Shown here: positions 44,537 to 52,546 of the stretch, piece by piece | Layout of the letters: every line of letters begins with the position of its first letter | How positions within the stretch are numbered: the stretch's first letter is position 1 | Notes under the pieces: generated by a model | What the model was told of the DNA's origin: nothing | The model's input: the letters and a program-made list of their open reading frames with translations, nothing else | Databases searched by the model: none | DNA from: Alsobacter ponti | GTDB taxonomy: Bacteria > Pseudomonadota > Alphaproteobacteria > Rhizobiales > Beijerinckiaceae | Direction: 5' to 3' | DNA: 64,000 nucleotides | NCBI RefSeq assembly: GCF_024294805.1 | Contig: NZ_JANCLU010000006.1 | Location: 62,001-126,000, forward strand | Translations under genes and position numbers: made by a program

Positions 44537-46189
44537 TCACGCCGCCTTGGGGCGGCGCCACATCGCGAGCCGGAATCGGTTCGCGACGAAGGCGGAGTCG
44601 GTCAGGCTGGCGTTGCCCGCCGGATTGGCGCCGGTGACGTGGAAGTCGCTGAAGGCGGCGCTCTGGTTGACGAAGATGTTGCCGGTCAGGTTGACGGACA
44701 GGTTCACGCCGGCGCGGGCAAAGGCGTCGACGGCGCGGCCGATGCGCGCCTCGTCCGTGTCATAGAGCGCGGCGGTGATCGCGCCCTTGCGGCGCGCCAG
44801 CCCGGCGGCGCGCGCCACGCCCTCGTCGGCGTCGGACACCGCCACGAGGAAGGCGATGGGGCCGAACCGCTCCTCCTCGTGCGCCTGCGTCCGCGTCGCG
44901 TCGACGGCGACCAGCAGAGGGGTCGCGCTGCGCGCGCCCTCGAGCGGACCGGAGTCGCGCACGACCCGACCGAGCGAGCGGGCGTCGCGGACGCGCGCGA
45001 GCGTCGCGGGATTGGCGATGGCGCCGCACACGCCCGCCGCGCGGGCCGGGTCGCCGAGCAGCGCGTCGATGGCGGCGGCGATGCCCTGGCCGACCTCGTC
45101 GAAGCTCTTGTGGCCGAGGTCGGTGTCGATGCCGTCTTTCGGAATGAAGATGTCCTGCGGGGCCGTGCACATCTGGCCGCTGTAGAGCGAGAGCGAGAAC
45201 GCCAGGTTGGCGCACATCGCCTCGAAGCGGTCGGTGGCGGCGATCACGACGGAATTGACGCCGGCCTCCTCGGTGAAGACCTGCGCGTCGCCGGCATTGG
45301 CGCGCACCCAGTCGCCAAAGGCGTTGGAGCCGGTGTAGTCGACGATCGTGACGGCCGGGTTTCTCACGAGATCCTTCGTAATCTCCGCGCCGGGTCGGTC
45401 GGCGGCGAGAAGCACGACGTCGCGCGGCAGGCCCTGCTCGGTCAGGACCTCGCGGGCGACGGCGACGGTGAGCGCCAGCGGCAGGATGGCGCCCGGGTGC
45501 GGCTTCACGATCACCGTGTTGCCGGTCGCCAGGTCGGCGAACAGGCCGGGATAGGAGTTCCAGGTCGGGAAGGTCTGGCAGCCGATCACCAGTCCCACGC
45601 CGCGCGGCACGACGCGCCAGTGCTTCTCGATCACCAGCGGCGCGGCCTTGCCCTGCGGCTTCTCCCAGACGGCCTCGCGCGGCGTGCTCGTCATCTCGTC
45701 ATAGGCGACGGCGACGGCTTCCAGCCCGCGATCCTGGGCGTGCGGGCCGCCGGCCTGGAAGGCCATGGCGAAGGCCTGCCCGGTCGTGTGCATGACGGCG
45801 TTCGCCATCTCGAAGCTCATGCGGTTCAGGCGCACGAGAATCTCGCAGCAAATGCCGACGCGCTGTTCCGGCGTCGTCGCCGCCCAGGCGTCGGCGGCCG
45901 CGAGCGAGGCGGCGACCAGCGTGTCCGCGTCGGCGGCCGGATAGGTCACGCCGAGTTCGGGCCCCCACGGCGAAATCTCGGCGCCGACGCGCGAGGTCTC
46001 CGGATGATGCGGAATGAGGAAGGGGGCATCGAGGCGGCCCTGGAAGGCGGCCAGTCCGTCGTCCTTCGCGGTCTCGCCATAGATCTTGCCGCTCGGAATC
46101 TCCGAGAAGGGCGCCCAGAAGCCCCTTGTCCGCAGGGCCGCGCGGGCAGCGTCGATCAGGCCGCGATGACGATCAAACAGCGTATCCAT
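44537..46189 (-). CDS. paaN: Phenylacetic acid degradation protein PaaN (aldehyde dehydrogenase family)
   Basis: 550 residues from ATG 46189, with GGGGAG 5 bp upstream. It belongs to the stand-alone PaaN branch of the aldehyde dehydrogenase superfamily, with the characteristic PFLIPHHPETSRVGAEISPWG near the N-terminus, GCQTFPTWNSYPGLFADL, and a catalytic Cys in YSGQMCTAPQD. It lacks the MaoC domain of PaaZ. Role by family: oxidation of the ring-opened semialdehyde of the phenylacetyl-CoA pathway. As paaZ is also present (49701-51758), the two may be partly redundant or PaaN may act on a substituted substrate. First gene of the minus-strand unit with livJHMGF. Confidence 0.9.
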   Translation of the reverse strand: MDTLFDRHRGLIDAARAALRTRGFWAPFSEIPSGKIYGETAKDDGLAAFQGRLDAPFLIPHHPETSRVGAEISPWGPELGVTYPAADADTLVAASLAAADAWAATTPEQRVGICCEILVRLNRMSFEMANAVMHTTGQAFAMAFQAGGPHAQDRGLEAVAVAYDEMTSTPREAVWEKPQGKAAPLVIEKHWRVVPRGVGLVIGCQTFPTWNSYPGLFADLATGNTVIVKPHPGAILPLALTVAVAREVLTEQGLPRDVVLLAADRPGAEITKDLVRNPAVTIVDYTGSNAFGDWVRANAGDAQVFTEEAGVNSVVIAATDRFEAMCANLAFSLSLYSGQMCTAPQDIFIPKDGIDTDLGHKSFDEVGQGIAAAIDALLGDPARAAGVCGAIANPATLARVRDARSLGRVVRDSGPLEGARSATPLLVAVDATRTQAHEEERFGPIAFLVAVSDADEGVARAAGLARRKGAITAALYDTDEARIGRAVDAFARAGVNLSVNLTGNIFVNQSAAFSDFHVTGANPAGNASLTDSAFVANRFRLAMWRRPKAA

Positions 46190-46234
46190 TTCACTCCCCG
46201 GGCCGGACTTCGTTTTCAAAGTTCGACGCTAGCA

Positions 46235-46263
46235 ATTATTGACTGACCGGTCGGTTTATGCAA
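46235..46263 (-). promoter_or_regulatory. Predicted promoter of paaN-liv-fadJ transcript
   Basis: Read on the minus strand: -35 TTGCAT (46258-46263), exactly 17 bp, -10 AATAAT (46235-46240). The start of paaN is about 45 bases downstream. The spacer is filled by the GACCGGTC palindrome described separately, so a bound repressor would block polymerase. A matching plus-strand promoter for paaG is less clear. Confidence 0.6.
46241..46256. promoter_or_regulatory. Putative PaaR (TetR) operator at the paaN/paaG divergent promoter
   Basis: The 16-mer GACTGACCGGTCGGTT has a perfect GACCGGTC core and matches the site at 57575-57590 in 13 of 16 positions, including the whole GACCGGTCGGT stretch. Both copies sit on promoters of phenylacetate genes, and a TetR gene lies between them (48993), so this is very probably its operator. 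Confidence 0.7.
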
Positions 46264-46307
46264 GAGTTTTTTCAGGCCGCCCTGGAGCGGCACGAGGGAG
46301 AAGACCC

Positions 46308-47102
46308 ATGACCGGCTCCGAGACCGTCCTGACGGATCTGTCCGAGGGCGTGCTGCGGCTGACGCTCAATCGGCCCGACAAGCTGAATTCCTTCAACGAA
46401 GCGCTGCACCTCGCTCTGCGCGCCGGTTTCGAGCGGGCGCGCGATGACGATGCCGTCCGCGCGGTGCTGCTGACCGGGGCCGGACGGGGCTTCTGCGCCG
46501 GCCAGGACCTCGGCGACCGCGATCCGCGCAAGGCCTCCGGCCCGCCCGATCTCGGCCGCACCATCGAGACCTTCTACAATCCGCTTCTGCGCCTGATGCG
46601 GTCGCTCGAAAAGCCGATCGTCTGCGCCGTCAACGGCGTCGCGGCGGGGGCGGGGGCGAACGTGGCGCTCGCCTGCGACATCGTGCTCGCGGCGAAATCC
46701 GCGCGTTTCATCCAGGCCTTCGCGAAGATCGGCCTCGTGCCCGATTCGGGCGGCACATGGACATTGCCGCGCATCCTCGGCGAGCCGCGCGCCAAGGCGC
46801 TGGCGCTCACTGCCGAACCGCTCGACGCCGAGACGGCCGCCGCCTGGGGGCTGATCTGGAAAGCGGTCCCCGACGACGCCCTGATGGACGAGGCCGGAGC
46901 CCTGACGGCCCGGCTCGCCGCCGGCCCCACCAAGGGATTCGGCCTGACCAAGCGCGCCATTCACGCCGCCGCCGCCAACACGCTCGACCAGCAGCTCGAC
47001 CTCGAGCGCGATCTCCAGCGCGACGCGGGGCGCAGTGCCGATTACGCCGAGGGCGTCGCCGCCTTTCTCGACAAGCGCAAGCCGGAGTTTCGTGGACGAT
47101 GA
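46308..47102 (+). CDS. paaG: 1,2-epoxyphenylacetyl-CoA isomerase PaaG (crotonase family)
   Basis: 264 residues, the usual PaaG length. The PaaG-type oxyanion block AGRGFCAGQDLGDRD and the catalytic-loop FAKIGLVPDSGGTW with its Asp are present, distinguishing it from ordinary enoyl-CoA hydratases. It converts ring-1,2-epoxyphenylacetyl-CoA to oxepin-CoA. The start is preceded by GAGGGAGA. First gene of the plus-strand unit, divergent from paaN; its stop overlaps the next start (ATGA). Confidence 0.92.
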   Translation: MTGSETVLTDLSEGVLRLTLNRPDKLNSFNEALHLALRAGFERARDDDAVRAVLLTGAGRGFCAGQDLGDRDPRKASGPPDLGRTIETFYNPLLRLMRSLEKPIVCAVNGVAAGAGANVALACDIVLAAKSARFIQAFAKIGLVPDSGGTWTLPRILGEPRAKALALTAEPLDAETAAAWGLIWKAVPDDALMDEAGALTARLAAGPTKGFGLTKRAIHAAAANTLDQQLDLERDLQRDAGRSADYAEGVAAFLDKRKPEFRGR

Positions 47103-47539
47103 GCCGTATGACACCCCAGGAAACCGCCGAAGCCTGCGCCCGCGCCATGTGGCGTGACGACCGCGCCTCGCAGGAGCTCGGAATGTCGCTCGACCGCGTC
47201 GCGCCGGGCGAGGCGGAGCTGTCGATGACGATCACGACCGCCATGTCGAACGGCCACGGCACCTGCCACGGCGGCTATATCTTCACCCTGGCGGATTCGG
47301 CCTTCGCCTTCGCCTGCAACGCCTACAACCAGCGCAGCGTCGCGCAGCAGGCGTCCGTCACCTTCATCGCGCCCGCGTTCTCGGGCGACCGCCTCACCGC
47401 CAGCGCCCGTGAAGTATCGCGACGCGGCCGCGGCGGCATCTACGACGTTCGCGTCACCAACCAGTCCGGCGAAGTGATCGCGGAGTTCCGCGGCCATTCG
47501 CGCACCGTCAAGGGCACACACCTGCCGGAGCACGTCTGA
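47099..47539 (+). CDS. paaI: Hydroxyphenylacetyl-CoA thioesterase PaaI (hotdog fold)
   Basis: 146 residues from an ATG overlapping the paaG stop; a second ATG at 47108 is an alternative. The 4HBT hotdog motif GTCHGGYIFTLADSAFAFA contains the catalytic Asp. PaaI releases CoA from dead-end or non-productive phenylacetyl-CoA derivatives, protecting the CoA pool. Coupled to paaG and followed by paaK after 36 bp. Confidence 0.92.
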   Translation: MSRMTPQETAEACARAMWRDDRASQELGMSLDRVAPGEAELSMTITTAMSNGHGTCHGGYIFTLADSAFAFACNAYNQRSVAQQASVTFIAPAFSGDRLTASAREVSRRGRGGIYDVRVTNQSGEVIAEFRGHSRTVKGTHLPEHV

Positions 47540-47575
47540 AGCCCGGCTCCAACCAATCGGTCGAGGGAGGTCACC

Positions 47576-48886
47576 ATGGAAAATCTGTCGCCGCGCCCCG
47601 GGGATCTCGAGCCCATCGAGACCGCGTCCCGCGACCACATCGCCGCGGTTCAGCTGGACCGGATGAAGTGGTCCGTCCGGCACGCGTATGAGAACTCGCC
47701 GTTCTACCGCGCCCGCTTCGACCAGGCGGGCGTTCATCCGGACGACCTGAAGACCCTGGCCGATCTGGCCAAGTTCCCCTTCACCACCAAGGCGGACCTG
47801 CGCGACACCTATCCGTTCGGCATGTTCGCAGTGCCGCGCGAGAAGCTGGTGCGCATTCACGGCTCGTCCGGCACCACCGGAAAGCCGACCGTGGTGGGCT
47901 ACACGAAGAAGGACATCGACACCTGGGCCGACGTGATGGCGCGCTCCATCCGCGCTTCGGGCGGGCGTCCGGGCGACATCGTCCACGTGGCCTATGGCTA
48001 CGGGCTGTTCACCGGCGGCCTCGGGGCCCATTACGGGGCCGAGCGGCTGGGCTGCACGGTCGTCCCGATCTCGGGCGGCATGACGGAGCGCCAGGTGACG
48101 CTGATGAGCGACTTCAAGCCGCGCATCATCATGGTCACGCCCTCCTACATGCTGTCGATCCTGGACGAGTTCCGCCGCCAGGGCATCGATCCGCGCTCCA
48201 GTTCGCTCGCCGTGGGCATCTTCGGGGCCGAACCGTGGACCAACGCCATGCGCCTCGAGATCGAGCAGGCGTTCGACATGCACGCCGTCGACATCTACGG
48301 GCTGTCGGAGGTCATGGGTCCCGGCGTGGCCAACGAGTGCGTGGAGAGCAAGGACGGCCTCCACGTCTGGGAGGATCATTTCTACCCGGAGATCATCGAC
48401 CCGGCGACCGGGGCGGTGCTGCCGGACGGCGAGATCGGCGAGCTCGTGTTCACGACGCTCACCAAGGAAGGCCTGCCGATGATCCGCTACCGCACGCGCG
48501 ACCTCACGCGCCTGCTGCCCGGCACGGCGCGCTCGATGCGGCGGATCGAGAAGATCACCGGCCGCTCGGACGACATGATCATCCTGCGCGGCGTCAACGT
48601 GTTCCCGACCCAGATCGAGGAGCAGATCCTCAAGTGCAAGGGCCTCGCGCCGCACTTCCAGATCGAGCTGACCCGCTCCGGGCGCATGGACAACATGACG
48701 GTCCACGTGGAGTGCGCCGCCGACGCCGCCGACGCGGCCGCGCGGGCGGCGTCCGCCAAGGAATTGTCTCACCATATCAAGAGCGTGGTGGGCGTCAGCA
48801 CGCACATCCAGGTGCACGATCCCGACGGCGTGGCGCGCTCCGAGGGCAAGGCCAAGCGGGTCGTCGACAACCGGCCCAAGGAGTGA
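47576..48886 (+). CDS. paaK: Phenylacetate-CoA ligase PaaK
   Basis: 436 residues, typical. The nucleotide-binding loop HGSSGTTGKPTVVGYT (residues 95-110) and IYGLSEVMGPGVANEC are diagnostic; the C-terminal lid begins after RYRTRDLTRLL, and ILRGVNVFPTQIEE is the usual motif. It activates phenylacetate with ATP and CoA to phenylacetyl-CoA, the committed step and the source of the inducer for PaaR/PaaX-type regulators. GGGAGG precedes the start. Confidence 0.95.
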   Translation: MENLSPRPGDLEPIETASRDHIAAVQLDRMKWSVRHAYENSPFYRARFDQAGVHPDDLKTLADLAKFPFTTKADLRDTYPFGMFAVPREKLVRIHGSSGTTGKPTVVGYTKKDIDTWADVMARSIRASGGRPGDIVHVAYGYGLFTGGLGAHYGAERLGCTVVPISGGMTERQVTLMSDFKPRIIMVTPSYMLSILDEFRRQGIDPRSSSLAVGIFGAEPWTNAMRLEIEQAFDMHAVDIYGLSEVMGPGVANECVESKDGLHVWEDHFYPEIIDPATGAVLPDGEIGELVFTTLTKEGLPMIRYRTRDLTRLLPGTARSMRRIEKITGRSDDMIILRGVNVFPTQIEEQILKCKGLAPHFQIELTRSGRMDNMTVHVECAADAADAAARAASAKELSHHIKSVVGVSTHIQVHDPDGVARSEGKAKRVVDNRPKE

Positions 48887-48992
48887 GGGCGGGGCGATTG
48901 CCTGCCCGTCGCCGACCGGCTATGGCGGGAGGACCGCGAGCCCTCCCTCGATCATTCTCCCTTTCGACACGACAGCAAGGCTAGGACGGCAC

Positions 48993-49592
48993 ATGGCACG
49001 AACCCGGGCCATCGATTTCGAGGAGAAGCAGCGCGCGATCCTGACCAGCGCGGCGGCGGTGTTCGCGGAGCAGGGCATGGACAAGGCCTCGATGTCGCAG
49101 GTCGCGCAGCAGGCGAATGTGTCCAAGGCCTTGCTGTATCACTATTATCCCAGCAAGGACGCGCTCATCTTCGGCATCATCCACTCCCACCTCGCGGACC
49201 TCGACGCCGCGGTGGAGGCGGCCGACGACGAGGCGGCCGAGCCCAAGGCGCGGTTGCGCAAGCTGATCTGGGCGGTCCTGGACAACTACCGGGGCGCGGA
49301 CGATCAGCACAAGGTCCAGCTCAACGGCACCAGCGCGCTCAACGACGTTCAGAAATCCGAAATACGTGCGATCGAAAAGCGAATCGTCGGGCGGTTTTCA
49401 GCGGTATTAAGGGACATTAATCCGCAGCTCGACTCGAAGAAGCGCCCTTTGCTGATGCCGGTCACGATGTCGCTGTTCGGCATGCTGAACTGGGTCTATC
49501 TCTGGTTCCGCGACGGCGGCGCGATCACCCGCGAGGACTACGCCGACGTCGCGACGACGCTGATCCTCGAGGGCATCAAGGCGGTCAAGTAA
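48993..49592 (+). CDS. paaR: TetR family regulator, probable PaaR
   Basis: 199 residues. N-terminal helix-turn-helix at about 16-60 (AILTSAAAVFAEQGMDKASMSQVAQQANVSKALLYHYYPSKD, read in parts). The C-terminal ligand domain has KVQLNGTSALNDVQK and the WVYLWFRDGGAITREDYAD segment. Placed between the two halves of the phenylacetate island, it is the natural owner of the GACCGGTC palindromes at 46241 and 57575. In other bacteria, a TetR-type PaaR represses paa genes until phenylacetyl-CoA binds. Confidence 0.88.
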   Translation: MARTRAIDFEEKQRAILTSAAAVFAEQGMDKASMSQVAQQANVSKALLYHYYPSKDALIFGIIHSHLADLDAAVEAADDEAAEPKARLRKLIWAVLDNYRGADDQHKVQLNGTSALNDVQKSEIRAIEKRIVGRFSAVLRDINPQLDSKKRPLLMPVTMSLFGMLNWVYLWFRDGGAITREDYADVATTLILEGIKAVK

Positions 49593-49598
49593 CGCCCC

Positions 49599-49626
49599 GC
49601 GGCCGGCGGCGGCCCGCGCCGGCCGC
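49599..49626. terminator. GC-rich hairpin between convergent paaR and paaZ
   Basis: A perfect 10-bp stem, GCGGCCGGCG (49599-49608) with CGCCGGCCGC (49617-49626), loop of 8, lies 7 bases after the paaR stop, between two converging genes. No T-run; a bidirectional terminator is plausible. Confidence 0.45.
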
Positions 49627-49700
49627 CCGGCCCCTTTCGGCCAGGCTCTTCACGCCGGCTTCAGACCCCGATTCCGCCAAGCACCTCACGGCCAGGAAGC

Positions 49701-51758
49701 TTAAGGCCAGGTCTTGGCGACCATCGTCAGGACGTCGTACTGCGCGACGACCTGCTCCTTCTGGTTCGTCACCTGGCAGTCCCAGCGCACCTCGCCGTGC
49801 TCGGCCGTCCCGCGCGGGTTGATCTCCTTGCAGGTGAGCCGCACGCCCAGCGTGTCGCCGGGATAGACCGGCGTCAGGAAGCGCAGATTGTCGACGCCGT
49901 AGTTGGCGAGCACCGGCCCCGGGGCCGGGTCCACGAACAGGCCGGCGGCGAAGGAGACGATCAGGTAGCCGTGCGCCACCCGCCCGTCGAAAAACGGGTT
50001 GGCCTTGGCCGCCGCCTCGTCCATGTGGGCGTAGAACGTGTCGCCGGTGAACCGGGCGAAGTGCTCGATGTCCTCCAGCGTCACGGTGCGCGTGGCGGTG
50101 ACGAGCTGGTCGCCGACGCGCAGCTCGGCCAGCGACTTGCGGAACGGGTGGACGCCGTCGGCGCGCGCCGGGGCGCCCTCCATCCAGCGGCCGGTGACGG
50201 CCGAGAGCAGCGCCGGCGCGCCCTGCACGGCGGTGCGCTGCATGTAGTGCTTCACGCCGCGCATGCCGCCCAGCTCCTCGCCGCCGCCGGCGCGGCCGGG
50301 GCCGCCGTGGACGAGGCCGGGGAGGGGGGAGCCGTGCCCCGTCGAGCTCTTGGCGCTCGTCCGGTTGCCGATCAGCACGCGGCCGTGGAAGGGGGCTATG
50401 CCGAGCACGATGTCGCGCGCGACGTCGGGGTCGTTGGTGAACAGCGAGGCGACCAGCGAGCCGCGCCCGCGCCGGGCGAGCTCCACCGCCTCGTCGGCCC
50501 CGTCATAGGGCATCACCGTGCTCACCGGACCGAAGGCCTCGCAGTCGTGGACGGCGTTGGCGGAGCGGGGGCTGTCGCAGTAGAGCAGCACCGGGTTGAG
50601 GAACGCGCCCTTCTCGGCGTCGCCGGAGACGACCGTCACCGTGTCGGGGTCGCCCGCCACGATGCGGGCCTCGGCGGACAGCTCGCGGATGCGCTCGCGC
50701 ACCTCCTCGCGCTGCGCCAGGCTCGCCAGCGGGCCCATGCGGACGCCCTCGTCGGCCGGGTTGCCCAGCGTCGTCTTGCGCAGGCGCTCGCCGATGGCCG
50801 CGATCGCGGCCTCGCACGCCGCGCGCGGAACCAGCACGCGCCGGATGGCGGTGCATTTCTGGCCCGCCTTGGCGGTCATTTCGCGGGTCACTTCGCGGAC
50901 GAAGAGGTCGAACTCCTCGGTGCCGGGCGCGGCGTCCTCGCCGAGGATGGCGGCGTTGAGGCTGTCCGCCTCCATGGTGAATCGCACGGAGTTCTCGACG
51001 ACCGCCTTGTGGGTGCGCAGCTTGCGTCCGGTCGCCGCCGAGCCCGTGAAGGTCACCGCGTCCTGGCCGGTCACGTAGTCGAGCATGTCGCCGGCCGAGC
51101 CGCAGACGAGCTGCAGCGCGCCCTCGGGCAGCAGCCCGGTCTCGACGATGCGGCGAACCATCAGCTCCGTGAGATAGGCGGTCTGGCTCGCCGGCTTCAC
51201 CACGGCGGGCACGCCCGCCAGCAGGGTGGGAGCGATCTTCTCCAGCATGCCCCAGCAGGGGAAGTTGAAGGCGTTGATGTGGATCGCGACGCCGTGCAGC
51301 GGAGTGAGGATGTGCTGCGCCGAGAAGGTCCCGTCGCGCGACAGGCCCTCGACGTCGCCGTCGACGAGCACGCGCGTATTGGGCAGCTCGCGACGACCCT
51401 TGGAGGCGTAGGAGAGCAGCGTGCCGATGCCGCCCTCGATGTCGATCCAGCTGTCGCTGCGCGTCGCGCCGGTGGCGAGCGACAGGGCGTAGAACTCCTC
51501 CTTACGCTCCATCAGGGCCTGGCCCAGCGCCTTCAGCATGGCCGCGCGCTCGTGGAACGTCATCGCCCGCAGCGCGGGGCCGCCCTTGTCGCGGCCATGC
51601 GCGAGCATGGCCTTGAAGTCGAGGCCCGACGAGTCGATGAAGGCGACCGGCGCGCCGGTGGCGGCGTCGAGCAGCGGCGCGCCCTCGCGGGCGCCCCGCA
51701 CCCACTGCCCGCACACATAGCTTTCCAGGCGGCGGGGAGCGGTGGCGGCGATGGTCAT
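49701..51758 (-). CDS. paaZ: Oxepin-CoA hydrolase / 3-oxo-5,6-dehydrosuberyl-CoA semialdehyde dehydrogenase PaaZ
   Basis: 685 residues with two domains. The aldehyde dehydrogenase part (about 1-520) has catalytic Glu263 (FTMEADSLN) and Cys302 (AGQKCTA). The C-terminal MaoC-like hydratase part (about 540-685) has FTGDTFYAHMDE and FDGRVAHGYL with the Asp/His pair. The hydratase opens the oxepin ring and the dehydrogenase oxidises the reactive semialdehyde at once, preventing a dead-end cyclisation. Last gene of the paaJABCDE operon, 14 bp after the PaaA-like gene. Confidence 0.94.
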   Translation of the reverse strand: MTIAATAPRRLESYVCGQWVRGAREGAPLLDAATGAPVAFIDSSGLDFKAMLAHGRDKGGPALRAMTFHERAAMLKALGQALMERKEEFYALSLATGATRSDSWIDIEGGIGTLLSYASKGRRELPNTRVLVDGDVEGLSRDGTFSAQHILTPLHGVAIHINAFNFPCWGMLEKIAPTLLAGVPAVVKPASQTAYLTELMVRRIVETGLLPEGALQLVCGSAGDMLDYVTGQDAVTFTGSAATGRKLRTHKAVVENSVRFTMEADSLNAAILGEDAAPGTEEFDLFVREVTREMTAKAGQKCTAIRRVLVPRAACEAAIAAIGERLRKTTLGNPADEGVRMGPLASLAQREEVRERIRELSAEARIVAGDPDTVTVVSGDAEKGAFLNPVLLYCDSPRSANAVHDCEAFGPVSTVMPYDGADEAVELARRGRGSLVASLFTNDPDVARDIVLGIAPFHGRVLIGNRTSAKSSTGHGSPLPGLVHGGPGRAGGGEELGGMRGVKHYMQRTAVQGAPALLSAVTGRWMEGAPARADGVHPFRKSLAELRVGDQLVTATRTVTLEDIEHFARFTGDTFYAHMDEAAAKANPFFDGRVAHGYLIVSFAAGLFVDPAPGPVLANYGVDNLRFLTPVYPGDTLGVRLTCKEINPRGTAEHGEVRWDCQVTNQKEQVVAQYDVLTMVAKTWP

Positions 51759-51772
51759 CGGGGGACGTCCTT

Positions 51773-52528
51773 TCAGTTCAGGGCGAGCGCGGCCAGCCGG
51801 GCGTCGACGATCCCCGTCCACTCGGCCAGCAGCTCCTCGTTGGTGCGGTGGCGCAGGCCGAAGCGCTTGAGCGTGTCGAAGCGCTGCGATCCGGCCACGC
51901 CGAAGCTCGCGGCCACGCGCGGCCGCCAGAACGCCACCGCCTCGCGGGCCTTGGCGCGGCCTTCCTCGCTCGCGGCGATCCGCCCCAGGCCTTCCAGGCC
52001 CAGCTCGGTGTGGCGCGCCTCGCGCGGGGCGATGGCGCGGAACACCTCGGCGAGCGGAGCGTAGGAGACGCGCGACAGCTCGCGCAGCTGCACGCCGACG
52101 GCCTCGCCCATCAGGACGTTCATGGTCACCGCGTCGATCCAGCCCTGCAGCGGGTAGTGGAACACGGAGAGCCGCATGTCGCCGCCGTGGCGGGTGGCGC
52201 CGATGTCGGCGTCGCGCGCCATGCGGGCGGCCCACGGGTGGTGGACCGCGTAGCGGGCCTTGTCCGCGCCGAAGCTCTCCATCACCGCCAGCACGCGCTC
52301 GGCGTGGTCGGTCTTTTCCAGCACGATGCGCGCGGCGGCGATCCGCTCCTTGATGCCGGGCGCGTCGTTGATCGTGTCGGCGAAGCCGGCCGAGCCGGCC
52401 AGCTCGCTGTCCACGAAGGTGGCCATCAGCCGCAGCAGCTCGCCGCGATAGCGCGCCGGCGCATTGGCGGGCGAGGAGAGCACGCCGCCCTGGGCCAGGT
52501 AATCGTCGATGTTCATCGTCTCGGACAT
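51773..52528 (-). CDS. PaaA/PaaC-like ferritin-fold protein (extra paralogue in paa operon)
   Basis: 251 residues of the phenylacetic-acid catabolic (PaaA_PaaC) family. It aligns with PaaA of this operon: SELAG for SEIVG, EKTDHAERVLAVMESFG for [17 protein letters not shown], and SYAPLAEVFRAIAPREARH for [19 protein letters not shown]. The second ExxH (EARH) is kept, but the position of the first metal-binding Glu is Lys, as if the diiron site were half lost. It may be a structural or regulatory partner of the oxygenase, or act on a different acyl-CoA. Canonical paa operons have only PaaA and PaaC. Placed between paaE and paaZ. Confidence 0.82.
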   Translation of the reverse strand: MSETMNIDDYLAQGGVLSSPANAPARYRGELLRLMATFVDSELAGSAGFADTINDAPGIKERIAAARIVLEKTDHAERVLAVMESFGADKARYAVHHPWAARMARDADIGATRHGGDMRLSVFHYPLQGWIDAVTMNVLMGEAVGVQLRELSRVSYAPLAEVFRAIAPREARHTELGLEGLGRIAASEEGRAKAREAVAFWRPRVAASFGVAGSQRFDTLKRFGLRHRTNEELLAEWTGIVDARLAALALN

Positions 52529-52546
52529 GGCGTCCTCCCGCTCCTC

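Noticed and set aside
47545-47575. AATCGGTCG upstream of paaK as a third PaaR operator
   Set aside because: Only one half of the palindrome is present and the site lies within a coupled operon.
48908-48925. CCGACCGGC upstream of paaR as an autoregulatory operator
   Set aside because: Core GACCGGTC is broken (GACCGGCT) and symmetry is poor; too weak to call.
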